From assembly GCF_030463565.1 (NCBI RefSeq), contig NC_134643.1, positions 43,438,221 to 43,502,220 on the forward strand: DNA of 64,000 bases, written 5' to 3'. Source of the stretch: Pelecanus crispus (taxonomy: Eukaryota > Chordata > Aves > Pelecaniformes > Pelecanidae). Position 1 is the stretch's first letter; each line of letters begins with the position of its first letter. Under the pieces are notes generated by a model. It had not been told where the DNA came from and did no database searches. It saw only the letters and a program-made list of their open reading frames with translations. Below are positions 37,401 to 47,939 of this stretch, piece after piece. Position numbers and translations under genes: made by a program.

Positions 37401-40400
37401 ACGTCCATCTTGCCATTTTATTCCTAAAAACTGGATCTCCTGTGCAGGCCCCTTGACCTTACTCTGTTTTATGGCAAAACCAGCCTTCAGAAGGATTTGG
37501 ACTATTTTCTTTCCCTTCTCAAAAACTTCTTCTGCTGTATTGCCCCACACAATGATGTCATCAATGTACTGCAGATGTTCTGGAGCTTCACCCTGTTCCA
37601 GTGCTGTCTGGATCAGTCCATGGCAAATGGTGGGGCTGTGCTTCCACCCCTGGGGCAGTCGGTTCCAGGTGTACTGAACACCCCTCCAGGTAAAAGCAAA
37701 CTGGGGTCTGCACTCTGCTGCCAAAGGGATGGAGAAAAATGCATTAGCAATATCAATTGTGGCATACCACTTAGCTGCCTTTGACTCCAGTTCATATTGA
37801 AGTTCTAGCATGTCTGGCACGGCAGCACTCAGCGGCGGTGTAACTTCGTTCAGGCCACGATAGTCCACTGTTAGTCTCCACTCCCCATTAGACTTTCGCA
37901 CTGGCCATATGGGACTGTTAAAGGGTGAGCGAGTCTTGCTGATCACTCCCTGGCTCTCCAGTCGACGAATCAGGTTATGGATGGGAATCAGGGAGTCTCG
38001 GTTGGTGCGATATTGCCGCCTGTGCACAGTTGTGGTAGCAATCGGCACCTGTTGTTCCTCAACCTTCAGCAACCCTACAATTGAAGGGTCCTCTGAGAGA
38101 CCGGGCAAGGTGGACAACTGTTTAATTTCCTCTGTCTCCAAAGCAGCTATACCAAAAGCCCACCGGTACCCTTTTGGGTCCTTGAAATACCCTCTCCTGA
38201 GGTAGTCTATGCCAAGGATGCACGGAGCATCTGGGCCAGTCACAATGGGGTGCTTTTGCCACTCATTCCCAGTTAGGCTCACTTCAGCTTCCAGTACAGT
38301 GAGCTGTTGGGATCCCCCTGTCACTCCAGAAATACAAATGGGTTCTGCCCCTCTATAGTTTGATGGCATTAGCGTGCACTGTGCACCAGTGTCCACTAGA
38401 GCCTTATACTCCTGTGGGTCTGACGTTCCAGGCCATCGAATCCACACAGTCCAGTAAACCCGGTTGTCCCTTTCCTCCACCTGGCTGGAGGCAGGGCCCC
38501 TCTAACACTGGTCACAGTATTCGTTGTTCACTTCCTGTAAATGTGAATCAAAAGTTCCCTGATCAAGGTCGGAAGTAAAATTAGCCCTCTTACTCTGTCT
38601 CGGGAACTGCTCACTGGAAACTGGAGCTGCAATTTTCCTGGGAGAACCGCCTTTTCTAATAGTTTTTCCTTGCAATTCACGCACCCGTGCCTCTAAGGTT
38701 GAGGTGGGTTTTCCATCCCACTTTCTCATGTCCTCTCCATAATCACGCAGGTAAAACCACAGGGTGCCCCGTGGTGTGTATCCTCTATATCCTCTCTCTT
38801 GAGCATAGGGACGTTGACTCCTAATGGCTGAGACACTGGTCCGTGCAGGTGGGGAGTAGGACAGATCCTCTCTGAGTTGTTGGAACTCTTGGCACATTTT
38901 TTCAGACAGTTTTTCCACAGCCGAGACACAGGCCCGTAGGGAGGAAGAGAGCTTTTCTTCGTAGTCCCGGAGTTGTCTAGCCACTTCATCCACCGTTGGT
39001 GCCTCGTCGTCTTTCCAGGCTAGTATTGCCAACGAGTTGGAATACGATGCTGGTGCGCTCCGTACCACCTTCCGCCACATGGATTGTGTGCACCTGACTT
39101 CATCTGGGTCTTTGGTTAACTGCTCATCATTCAGGTCACTGTAAATCACCTCCAGCACGCCTAATTCCCTCAGGTACTGGATACCTTTCTCTACGGTGGT
39201 CCATTTGCTTGGGCGGTATAAAACATCCTCCTTGAAGGGATACCTTTCCTTCACGCTTGACAGAAGTCGCCTCCAGAGGCTGAGCGGTTTTGCCCCTTTT
39301 CCAATTGCTTTGTCAATGCCCCCTTCCCTGGAAAGGGATCCCAGCTGCTTGGCTTCCCTACCCTCTAAATCCAGGCTACTGGCCCCGTTATCCCAGCATC
39401 GGAGCAGCCAGGTGATGATGTGCTCGCCTGGATGACGACCAAAATCTTTTCGCATATCTCGCAGCTCACTCAGGGATAGGGATCGGGTGGTCACCATCTC
39501 ATTTATGGGTTCTTCCTCCTCTGGTTCTCGTGATGGCCCTGGTTCATCTTCATCCCTTACTAAACGAACTGATTTCCTCGTGTATTTTTTCTTCTGTATA
39601 GGGGCAACTGATACCGGCGCAGGTTGGTTCTCTGGTTTAGCCACAGTGTCTGTCACTGGGGTTTGAGTAGCCGCAGTGCTCATGGCTGTGGCTGGAGTAG
39701 CCACAGTGCCTGGGGCAGGGGTTTGAGTAGCTGCAAGGCCTGTAGTGGGGGTTGGAGTAGCCGCAGGGCCTGTAGTGGGGGTTTGAGTAGCCACAGTGCT
39801 TGTTGTTTTGTTATCAGATCCAGAGACCTTCTCTTTCTTTTGAGGGTACTGATTAGCGTTGACCACGGCTCGATAGGCATGGGCCAGTCCCCAGCATGTT
39901 GCAATGATTTGTGTCTCTCTGGAGCTACCAGGGTGACAACATACTTCTTCCAAATACTTTACTAATTCTTCAGGATTCTGCACTTGTTCAGGGGTGAAGT
40001 TCCAAAACACTGGAGGTCCCCACTGCCCTAGGTACTTGCGCATACGATCCCACACACCCTGCCACTCATAACTATCCAGCCTTGGGGTAGATCTCTGGAT
40101 GGTATTTTTAAACTGCTTACTGACCTTTATCAAAATGGAAACAACATTCCCAAGAATTATCAATAGAAGTATCTTAACTGCCCAGGGGTGTTCAAGATAC
40201 AGGAAAGTTGTTGTAATGAAGGAGGAAACATCATAGAAGAAAGCAGCAAAGGTGCCATTCTGTATTTCCTCCACAACAAGCCTCTCAGAGTAAGAAGTAT
40301 AATTGCTAACTCTCTCTATGAGGTAGTACCCGAAGTACAGTAGTGACTTCTGTATGAAACCCAAATACCAAAGAATGCTCAAGGTCAGGGTTTTGATAAG

Positions 40401-43400
40401 GAGCCTCCCAAGCAAAAGATCATGAATCACTGCAGAGCATAGCACACTACACAAACTGACAGCAAGCTTTAACGCGTGCTGCAAAAAAAAAAACATGGTG
40501 CAGATCAGAAGAACTAATATCGTGACCGGCAACTGTTAACAGACTCCTTAATACACTCTGATTAATCTGTTGTTATCTCATGCCCCACGTTGGGCGCCAA
40601 AAAGGACTGTCGTGGTTTAGCCCCAGCCAGCAACTAAGCACCACGCAGCCGCTCGCTCACTCCCCCTACCCCGATGGGATGGGGGAGAGAATTGGAGGAG
40701 TAAGAGTGAGAAACACTCCTGGGCTGAGATAAGAACAGTTTAATAATTGAAATAAAGTAAAATAGTAATGCTAATAATAACAGTATAATAATGATAATAA
40801 TAATAATGATACACGAAGCAAGTGATGCACAATGCAATTGCTCACCACCCGCCGACCGATACCCAGACAGTTCCCGAGCAGCGATCGCTGCTCCCCGGCC
40901 AACCCCCCCCAGTTTATATACTGAGCATGACGTCATATGGTATGGAATAGCCCTTTGGTCAGTTTGGATCAACTATTCTGGCTGTGCCCCCTCCCAGTTT
41001 CTTGTGCGCCTGGCAGAGCATGGGAAGCTGAAAAAGTCCTTGACTAGCATAAGCAGTACTCAGCAACAACTACAAACATCAGCCTGTTATCAACATTCTT
41101 CTCCTACTAAATCCAAAACACAGCACTATGCCTGCTGTTAGGAAGAAAATTAACTCTATCCCAGCCGAAACCAGGACAGACTGGAAGATAACTTCTGTAC
41201 AATGCCAGATTTTGTTCATTGTCCTTAAAAGTTATCATCTAAGGAAATATCAACTGCTTACTTGAAATAAGATCCCCTGCCCCAAGTTTACCTTTAATAT
41301 TCGATACAGTGAGTTCCTAGGCAAATTACTTATGTGTTAGTTTTGTGGGAAAATACACCCCCCATAAATGTTAGCCATAAGAAGAAATGGAAGACATAGG
41401 TTGCAAAGTCTTTTCAAATCTCTGTAGATATATTTTGGTATGCTCTTGCAATTTTTATTTACTTATTGGTAGCATAAATGATACACAAATTGTTTCAGAC
41501 TTATCTATGGTACAAAACAGTTATATGATAGCCATAACTTGCCATAAAATCTAACTTGCAAGTCCTTTTCCTTAGTCACTGTTACTGAGCCATTCAAAAC
41601 AATTTCTCTAGTGATTCTATTGTTTGCAGAAGCAACTGAGTTATTTTAATCCATATAGAAAAGGACAAATAAAAAAAAGTTTATTTTTTCAAAAAGTCCA
41701 ATCCAAAATAGTGTAAAATGCTGAAGCACAAAGTGTAATTAGAACTACAGGCATGCACTCATGATACTGCATTTTCCAGGAGGTACAATGCTGTATTTGC
41801 TCAATCAAGTTGTGTGCACAAGAAAACCCAGCAAAACCAGACACCACCTCCAGTGCAAACAGAAGACATTTATATAACTCAATTGCTTAAATAACTACTT
41901 CCGGTAGGATTGAATAGCAGGTAAATGAGTGATTCCACAAATATGAATTCAGCACTAGCATTTGAAGCCACCAAACACAAAGATCCAAATGAAGGGGTTG
42001 AGTTTAAACTGTTCCAAAAATCGCAGCATGCTTGTGAACTGACCTGCAAGCAGTGGCCTTAATGCATGAGGCTGCACTCCAGTCTGATTGGTGCGATAAG
42101 CATCCCCCCCAATTCCCAGATTTCCTGTAAATTCACTGTCTAAAGCAAAATTCTCTCATGGCCATCACAGCCTGGAAATGCACATTGTGCCCCAAACAGT
42201 GTTTGACTGACGTACAGCTCTTGGTGTCCAACAAACCTGTCAGCCAAGATCACCCACCACCCCAAAAACTTCCTCAAGTTTAATGAGTGACTAAGTTCAA
42301 ATCAGAAATGAACCTACAAGCCAACTTACCATGTAGCTCTCTAAGTCTCAGCAGAAGCAAAAAACAAATGAACATGAAGCATATACATTACTGAGACCCA
42401 GCTTTTCCAGAAAGTTGCTCTGAATTACTGCATTGTTAAGATACCAAAGTGATTTTTAGTTGTCTCTATTTTGCAGAGTTGGGATCCAGATTTGGCAAAG
42501 ACCGCGAAAGCCTGGGCAAAGAAATGCATGTTTAAACATAATACACACCTCAAAGATCCAGGGCAGGCTCACCCCAAGTTTACCCCCGTTGGAGAGAACC
42601 TCTGGACTGGCTCACTTTCTCTTTTTACTGTGCAAGAAGCCATCACCTTTTGGTACAACGAGGTCAGCGCCTACAGTTATGCCACCAATAACTGCAGAGG
42701 AGTATGTGGCCACTATACGCAGGTAGGCATTGCATTTCTCCATCTAAACCATGAACCAGCATCGCTATTTTGACACAGAAAATCTGTGTTTCTGTTGAAG
42801 ATTCAATGAACTGTTTTCCACGTGTTGTAGTCTTATTTTCCGTCTGTGTGCACGAGATGTTCTCATGTTCCCATTTTAGGAAGGAAAAGAGTGACTGCAT
42901 TTTTTTTTTTTAAATATGCCAGTTGTATTTTGTTTCCAGGAGGAAAACAGGACAGCCATCAAGCAGTCAGGTTTAGCCAAGCAGTGGCCAAAACCCAGGC
43001 AACAGCAATGGCTGTGGGCTGCAGTGCGTGGTGGGATGAGGTCCCAGCTCTGGCAGGCAGCCTCCGCACGGCACCACAAGCCATGCCAAGGGGCTGGGGA
43101 AATACTGGCACGTAAAGAGATGTCTGCAGCTCTGCAAGCATCACGTGCATATTTTTCCCAACCACAATTCCCAGAGAACTAACCATGGCTATGGGAGAGC
43201 GGGATGGCTTGCAACAGTGGCTCTAGGGATTAGATTTTGACCTGAAGCTATTTAATATTTTCTGCAGAGATACATATATTCATTTAGGACTTGAAGGGAT
43301 GAGCTGAAGCTGGTAGGGTTTCTGAACGACATGTGCAGGTTCGTGCTTTCAGAGAAGATACTTGGATGGAGGAGCTGTGAGAGGTGACATCACGTTGCTT

Positions 43401-46400
43401 TTTGACCTTGCTCACAAGGACACGGCAAGAGTCAGCATCTGGAAACTGTGATGAAATGCACCCAACCTGGCACTAAAGCGCAGTGCTGTTTACCACATTG
43501 TTCATAAAGGAGCAGCCCAGATGGTTGCATGGGGGAGAATGAGAAAATAAGGTTATTCTCACTTGGAGGCAGTGGTGATAGTGACTGTAGCTAGAAGCTG
43601 CATGTCTGCCCAGCTTTGGGAGGCATCCCTTGGATCTTCACCTTTGGGGAACCCCTCGTTGCTCTCCCTCCTTCCCAGCTATGGAGAAGACGAGTTTCCT
43701 CCGGGTACAATTACTGCAGCTACTACAACCACATCCCCAGCATGAACGTGGCCTCCCGGGATGGGGAGTGTCCTGTGATTCAGTCCTTCACCATCCTCAG
43801 GGATGCAGCTGTCTATGGCTGACGTTGGGAACAGCCTCTGGAGCCCAAGCAGTGTGTCCTCTTCCCAGCACTGGCACCAAACAGCCACAAACAGAAAGGG
43901 CCAGGCTTCCCCTTCGAGCCGGCAGAAGCACGAGTGTGTTTCTTCATCTCCTGCACTGCTGGGTTCTCTCCACATCTTTTGTGTAGTCAGTCACTGCTGC
44001 TGTTGTACAGCCCTCAGATACCACTGCGCCCTTGCCTCCCGTCTACTTCTGTCACAGGGTTTGTTTTTCCAGGACTGAAGCATTTGGCTGCACTGTAATC
44101 TTTGAGCTGGATACAGGATGCTGGGCTGAACTGAACAGCTTGCAGTAGACAGAGGATCATTAGATGATGTGATGCCCTCGCCTTCAGATTATCTTAGTTG
44201 TGGCTGTGATGCTAAAAGGCAGGACTAGAGGCTGGACATGCCCTGCTCCTCCTGTAACACAAGCGCCTTCCGGCAATTTGCTTACACATCCCCTCTGGAT
44301 TTAGTACAGGGGTAATCAGCCCTCGTAGGAGCTGTAGCAAAGCTAATGGATTGCCATGAAGCAAAGCAGACAAACTTCACCTTCCCCTTTGCAAGAGAGG
44401 AAAAGTACCTGTTACAGCCAGTTTTTCCTTCAGTCGTTCTGATAAACACCTGGTGAATTGTGCAAAACAGTTAGATGTTTTTAAGAATAAGCTATGATTT
44501 CGAGATCCATCACTGCTGCTTTCCCCCCTGAACCCTGCCCAAGGACTGCTCCTCAGACAATTTGTTGTCATGAAACAGAGGAGGGCAGGTCTTTTCCGTA
44601 ATGCTTCAGGTGCTGAAGCAAAGCCTTTGTCACCGGTGTACCCATCTGTCTTTGCAGATTGTTTGGGCTACGAGCTACAAGGTTGGCTGTGCTGTCCATT
44701 TCTGTCCCAGTGTGGCGTACTCCTCCATAACCAACGCAGCACACTTCATCTGCAACTACGGGCCAGCGTAAGGTTTTTCATTACAAATATTTCACTGGGT
44801 TTGGGGTCCTGCCCCTTCCCTCCCACAATGTGCAACTTTATTAGATCAGCCCATCCATTCATGTGTTTTGTGGAAGGAAACTGTCCCCAAAATAGAGAAG
44901 GGGGTACACCTCTGTCCAGCCAGCTTTTTTTGGCTAGATGAGGGCTATGTATTGTAGCCAAAAAGCAGTGGCACTGGTAGAAAGGGTAAAATTTCAGATA
45001 CTGAAATGAAAATACTAAAGTGATCATTTGAAAACTAATCCCTTACTCCTGAGTGCCAAGACGGCCCCAGAGGGTTGCCAAGGTGCAAGCCCAAAGTCTG
45101 AAAATATTTACACATGTGCCTGCAGAATTAAGCCTCTGTATCAACGGTTTGGATAAATATTAAAGTGTGCAATGCTTGCAGCTGCAGTCTGAGCTTTAGC
45201 ATGACAGTTTGGGGCTGAGGGCTGCTTGTGAGGCTGGGGCTCCTCAAGGCAAAAGTTTATCTGGAGGTCCTTCATATGGATTGTCACCGGGATATTTGTT
45301 GCATCTAGGATGGATAGGTTTTTACCCTTCTCCAACTAATTAATGCCACCACAGTCTACATACAGCTTTAAAAGCATTAAATGCATGCTGTGTTGGGCCA
45401 AGGCCATGCCAGTCCATGAATTCCAGCAAGTCTGGCATTCCTGTTGTCCATGCTTCATCCTTGAAGAATATGTACCCTTGACCAGATACCTTGAAATGAC
45501 ACAGCTGCTGCTGTGCCAAAGCAACAAAACCACTCTCCTCAGAAGTCTCACACCCAGACAGGCTGAGGGACCATTGCCTCTGCTGGTTCTCAAGCCAAAA
45601 GCCGCTGGTCACTCAGGGCAGCCTTTCCTTTCCCTTCTCAGCACTTGCTATGCACCCCACCATGCTAGATGGTGCAGAAACCCTGTCTGTGCACAGGCAA
45701 GCAGGCCCTCAGCGCTGCCGGGAGGTGCCCTCTGTTCCTCAAGCCTCACACCTGGATCTCCCCAAAACACGAGCCAAGCCTTCCTCCTTTTGCCCCTTAT
45801 CCAACATCTGTATTGCGCAGAGGACCAAAATCATGCTGGATTGCTTGCCCTGCATTGGCAGGGACCCCATAGGGAAGGGGAAGGGTGCCCTCAACCCTCA
45901 ACAGCACCCAGCAGAGCAGGCAGGGTGCTCTCTGGGGAGGCGAGGGGCTCTAGAGAGGGCTTTCAAGCTGGGCCCTTCCCTGCTGGGTGAGGACGCTGCA
46001 AACAGGCTGTTGCAAATTAAAAAGTGAGGTAATGTCACATCTGGCTGTTGCTTTTGAGAAGCAGCAACTTAAGTTCTTTAGTTATCTAATCTTTAACTGT
46101 TTTCAACTCTGCCAAGGGCCAAAGGAAGATGCATGCACCATTTCAATTCCTAAAGTGAACATACTCCAAAGGATTTTCTTTACCTTAGACCAAGCAAAGA
46201 AAGCCTCACCTTGCTGAAAGTAATGAGGTTTTACCACAAAGTTTAGCACTGCTGAGATTGCACGCATATGAAATCCTTCTCAGTGTGTTTATGGGCAGTT
46301 TGAGGCATGCTGTAAATCTCACTTTGGCCATGCTCCAAGCAAAGCAGGAGCATTGAGCTGCGTTTGGTGCAGTATCAGAGGTGGGCAGGTAATACTGAGC

Positions 46401-47939
46401 CAAGAGCCAAAAGCCCGGGCGGTTTAAGAGCAGCGTTACTTTCCTTTGCAGTGGGAATTACCCAGAGCTGCCGTACAAGACGGGAGCAGCGTGCAGCAAC
46501 TGCAACGGCGAGCGGTGTGCCAACCAGCTGTGTCGTAAGTAGAAGACAACCAGCCCTCCTCCCCAAGCACACGTAGAAAGGAAAAGAGCTCACAAAAGAT
46601 AATGGCAGGAGGCAGGCACAGCGCTTTCCTGTTCCTAAATATAGTCTCAAAACCTGCAGTCAGAAGCGAAGTGAACAGTGATGCACAACGAGAGGGGAGG
46701 AGGGTGGAAAGAGTCTGTTTTCTACCCTGGGAAGTGATGGGATGGGATCTGCTCTTCAGGTGCTGGAGGGTATGATACAGGAGATGTAGTGGCTGCAGTT
46801 TAAGGTGTTATTACCCCCACCAGAAGTTACTGCTTGCAGAAATGGGAAGCACAGAAGGGGATACACATCACCTCGTGGGAGCTCCAGGTTATTAACTGGT
46901 GCATGAGCTGCAGCTTGAGCCGGTGCAGGTCCGAGCAAGCCTTGTCCCCACCGTGCCGCTGCCCGGGGGAGCACTGCCGAGCACCGAACATCAGCTGGGC
47001 CGTCTGCTTTCCCCGAAGCACGGGGTGGGAGCCAGGCCAACATGCACATGTGCAGGTGTCAGAGCCCTTCACAGGGAGCTGGTGCTCAGCCTGAGCCCCT
47101 GGCAGCCCACCCGATCCGCCTGCCCTTGGCTTTGCGATAGTCGGGTGGAGTCAGGTGGCGAGGAGACCTTCTGCAATTCCCGTAAGAAGGACAAGGCACC
47201 GTGCTGTGGACATCTGCCCAGGGGGGAGCTGAGGGTACGGTCACGCTTCCTCAGCACTCAACCCCAGTGGACTAACGGAGCAGGAAGGTGGTGTTAAAAC
47301 ACCAGCACTGCAGGAAGGAGACTGACTCACGGGACAGTTTAACATCAGTTACAGGCTGAGGATCTTAAACACAAGGCACTGGGCAAAAACCAAAGCGATC
47401 TTGTGAAGCACACCCGGGGCAGTGAGTCCTCTCTATGCCAGCCATTGGCGGGAGGAGATGTCACCATGGTGTGATCAAGTGCTCCTCAGCAAAGCCCTGA
47501 GAGTCGCTGCAGGGCTCTCCCAAAGTCAGCGGGTCTTTGCTTCTTCCTGGAAAGAAACGCAGCTCCCATAGCTGCATTTGTGAGCCCACCGCGAGGCTCA
47601 CACTTCATTCCTTTTCTAGACTCGAATTGTTTATCATGTGTAAGCCTGTTGACGTTCCCTTCTTTTCTCTCCCCAGAAAATGCAGAGCGTGACAAAGTCA
47701 TCAGTAAGTACCACCAGAACCTACTGCTTCCATTTGTTGCCCTTGATGCAGTTATACTTGAAAACAAGTAACCTGTTTTGTTCATAGGTGATTCCCGGTG
47801 GCATCCAGAGTGGGACAGACCTGCATGTGATGAGTACTGCATCACTGTTACTACTTTAAGGCTGTTACTCCTTATACTGACAATTCTGGCCACCTGGCTC
47901 CTACCAAAATACTGGTCTATAGCACCTGCCAGTGAGTGA
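31422..47939 (+). CDS. GLIPR1: GLIPR1 orthologue (CAP-superfamily membrane protein), copy C
   Basis: Six coding exons: 31422-31601, 42477-42722, 44658-44767, 46452-46534, 47677-47703 and 47788-47939, giving one open frame of 265 residues (human GLIPR1 has 266). Residues 1 to about 19-21 are a signal peptide. CAP landmarks are HN at 43-44 (THNRFR), VGENLWTG, WYNEV and GHYTQIVW across the exon 2/3 border. Exon 4 gives the Cys-rich hinge (CSNCNGERC). The final exon encodes a short acidic/aromatic linker and a hydrophobic segment at about 234-254. The gene name rests on length, domain order and its position next to, and convergent with, KRR1 as in mammals. Human GLIPR1 is a p53-responsive membrane protein; no such regulation was traced here. 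Intron 1 is about 10.9 kb because it holds a 6.9-kb antisense provirus. Confidence 0.9.
33211..33330 (-). repeat. CR1 LINE 3' fragment, antisense
   Basis: AATCACAGAATCATAGAATG, GGTTGGAAGGGACATTTAG and CCAACCCCCCTGCAGTGAG are the reverse complement of a CR1 3' end. Lies in intron 1 of GLIPR1, about 1 kb before the provirus. Confidence 0.9.
34278..34848 (-). repeat. 3' LTR of the provirus
   Basis: 571 bp, starting TGTCGTGGTTTAGCCCC and ending GAAACCAGGACA on the plus strand. Read on the element's strand it has a TGACGTCA site (34598-34605), a TATATAA box just downstream, and an 18-bp perfect palindrome (34546-34563) near the expected transcription start. No difference from the 5' LTR was seen. 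Confidence 0.95.
35316..38480 (-). CDS. pol: pol polyprotein of the ERVL-like provirus
   Basis: A 1054-residue frame with recognisable parts in order: aspartic protease (LVDTGAQ near residue 30), reverse transcriptase (TIDIANAFFSIPL, LPQGW, YIDDIIVWG), RNase H (LFTDGS, YTDSW), an integrase zinc-binding region (H...H...CETC) and an integrase core (IDYITL, ESDNGTHF, GKIERYNG). It lies in the same frame as gag, directly after the gag terminator, an arrangement found in retroviruses that make Gag-Pol by terminator read-through. No dUTPase or env follows. It is listed as part of a fossil element. Confidence 0.92.
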   Translation of the reverse strand: MEERDNRVYWTVWIRWPGTSDPQEYKALVDTGAQCTLMPSNYRGAEPICISGVTGGSQQLTVLEAEVSLTGNEWQKHPIVTGPDAPCILGIDYLRRGYFKDPKGYRWAFGIAALETEEIKQLSTLPGLSEDPSIVGLLKVEEQQVPIATTTVHRRQYRTNRDSLIPIHNLIRRLESQGVISKTRSPFNSPIWPVRKSNGEWRLTVDYRGLNEVTPPLSAAVPDMLELQYELESKAAKWYATIDIANAFFSIPLAAECRPQFAFTWRGVQYTWNRLPQGWKHSPTICHGLIQTALEQGEAPEHLQYIDDIIVWGNTAEEVFEKGKKIVQILLKAGFAIKQSKVKGPAQEIQFLGIKWQDGRRQIPMDVINKITAMSPPTSKKETQAFLGVVGFWRMHIPNYSQIVSPLYQVTRKKNEFKWGPEQQQAFEQIKREIVHAVALGPVRAGQDIKNVLYTAAGENGPTWSLWQKAPGETRGRPLGFWSRGYRGSEARYTPTEKEILAAYEGVRAASEVVGTEAQLLLAPRLPVLGWMFKGRVPSTHHATDATWSKWVALITQRARIGNPSRPGILEVIMDWPEGKNIRISPEEEVTRAEEAPLYNKLPENEKQYALFTDGSCRLVGKHRRWKAAVWSPIRQVAETAEGEGESSQFAEVKAIQLALDIAEREKWPVLYLYTDSWMVANALWGWLQQWKQSNWQRRGKPIWAAALWQDIAARVENLVVKVRHVDAHVPKSRATEEHQNNQQVDQAAKIEVAQVDLDWQHKGELFIARWAHDASGHQGRDATYKWARDRGVDLTMDSIAQVIHECETCAAIKQAKQFKPLGYSERWLKYKYGEAWQIDYITLPQTRQGKRYVLTMVEATTGWLETYPVPHATARNTILGLEKQVLWRHGTPERIESDNGTHFRNNLIDTWAKEHGIEWVYHIPYHAPASGKIERYNGLLKTTLRAMGGGTFKHWDTHLAKATWLVNTRGSANRAGPAQSKLLRTVEGDKVPVVHMKNMLGKTVWVTSPSGKGKPIRGIAFAQGPGCTWWVMRKDGEAQCVPQGNLILGENSQ
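38502..40532 (-). CDS. gag: gag-position protein of the ERVL-like provirus, with hydrophobic N terminus
   Basis: A 676-residue frame between the primer-binding site and pol. It starts with several strongly hydrophobic stretches (about residues 3-35, 42-62 and 118-137). A region with Trp-rich motifs follows (QGVWDRMRKYLGQWGPP), then a Thr/Pro/Ala-rich imperfect repeat at about 250-310, an acidic linker, and a capsid-like second half (HPGEHIITWLLRCWDNG). I see no CCHC zinc knuckle. Assignment to gag is by position and by the capsid-like half. The membrane-like N terminus is unusual for a Gag. Confidence 0.75.
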   Translation of the reverse strand: MPVTILVLLICTMFFFLQHALKLAVSLCSVLCSAVIHDLLLGRLLIKTLTLSILWYLGFIQKSLLYFGYYLIERVSNYTSYSERLVVEEIQNGTFAAFFYDVSSFITTTFLYLEHPWAVKILLLIILGNVVSILIKVSKQFKNTIQRSTPRLDSYEWQGVWDRMRKYLGQWGPPVFWNFTPEQVQNPEELVKYLEEVCCHPGSSRETQIIATCWGLAHAYRAVVNANQYPQKKEKVSGSDNKTTSTVATQTPTTGPAATPTPTTGLAATQTPAPGTVATPATAMSTAATQTPVTDTVAKPENQPAPVSVAPIQKKKYTRKSVRLVRDEDEPGPSREPEEEEPINEMVTTRSLSLSELRDMRKDFGRHPGEHIITWLLRCWDNGASSLDLEGREAKQLGSLSREGGIDKAIGKGAKPLSLWRRLLSSVKERYPFKEDVLYRPSKWTTVEKGIQYLRELGVLEVIYSDLNDEQLTKDPDEVRCTQSMWRKVVRSAPASYSNSLAILAWKDDEAPTVDEVARQLRDYEEKLSSSLRACVSAVEKLSEKMCQEFQQLREDLSYSPPARTSVSAIRSQRPYAQERGYRGYTPRGTLWFYLRDYGEDMRKWDGKPTSTLEARVRELQGKTIRKGGSPRKIAAPVSSEQFPRQSKRANFTSDLDQGTFDSHLQEVNNEYCDQC
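40582..40599 (-). other. Primer-binding site of the provirus, lysine tRNA type
   Basis: On the element's strand the 18 bases TGGCGCCCAACGTGGGGC lie 8 bp inside the 5' LTR. This matches the site complementary to the 3' end of tRNA-Lys(1,2) known from several retroviruses. Confidence 0.88.
40608..41178 (-). repeat. 5' LTR of the provirus
   Basis: 571 bp, same length and apparently the same sequence as the 3' LTR at an offset of 6330 bp. It carries the same TGACGTCA site (40928-40935) and palindrome (40876-40893). Confidence 0.95.

Larger units (their letters stand above)
34278..41178 (-). mobile_element. ERVL-like endogenous retrovirus, provirus without env
   Basis: A 6.9-kb provirus on the minus strand inside GLIPR1 intron 1. 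Order on its own strand: 5' LTR (40608-41178), primer-binding site, gag, pol, 3' LTR (34278-34848). The flanking duplication GACTG (34273-34277 and 41179-41183) is perfect and 5 bp long, as in ERVL elements. The two LTRs appear identical over 571 bp, which implies a very recent insertion, probably well under a million years old and possibly polymorphic. gag and pol each read as a single long frame, so the element looks whole apart from having no env; about 470 bp without an env-like frame separates pol from the 3' LTR. Class III (ERVL-like) placement rests on the reverse transcriptase style, the duplication length and the lack of env, and is tentative. Confidence 0.93.

Noticed and set aside
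45343-45990. 215-residue plus-strand open frame inside GLIPR1 intron 3
   Set aside because: It lies between verified exons 3 and 4, has no recognisable domain, and other frames over the same stretch are equally open.
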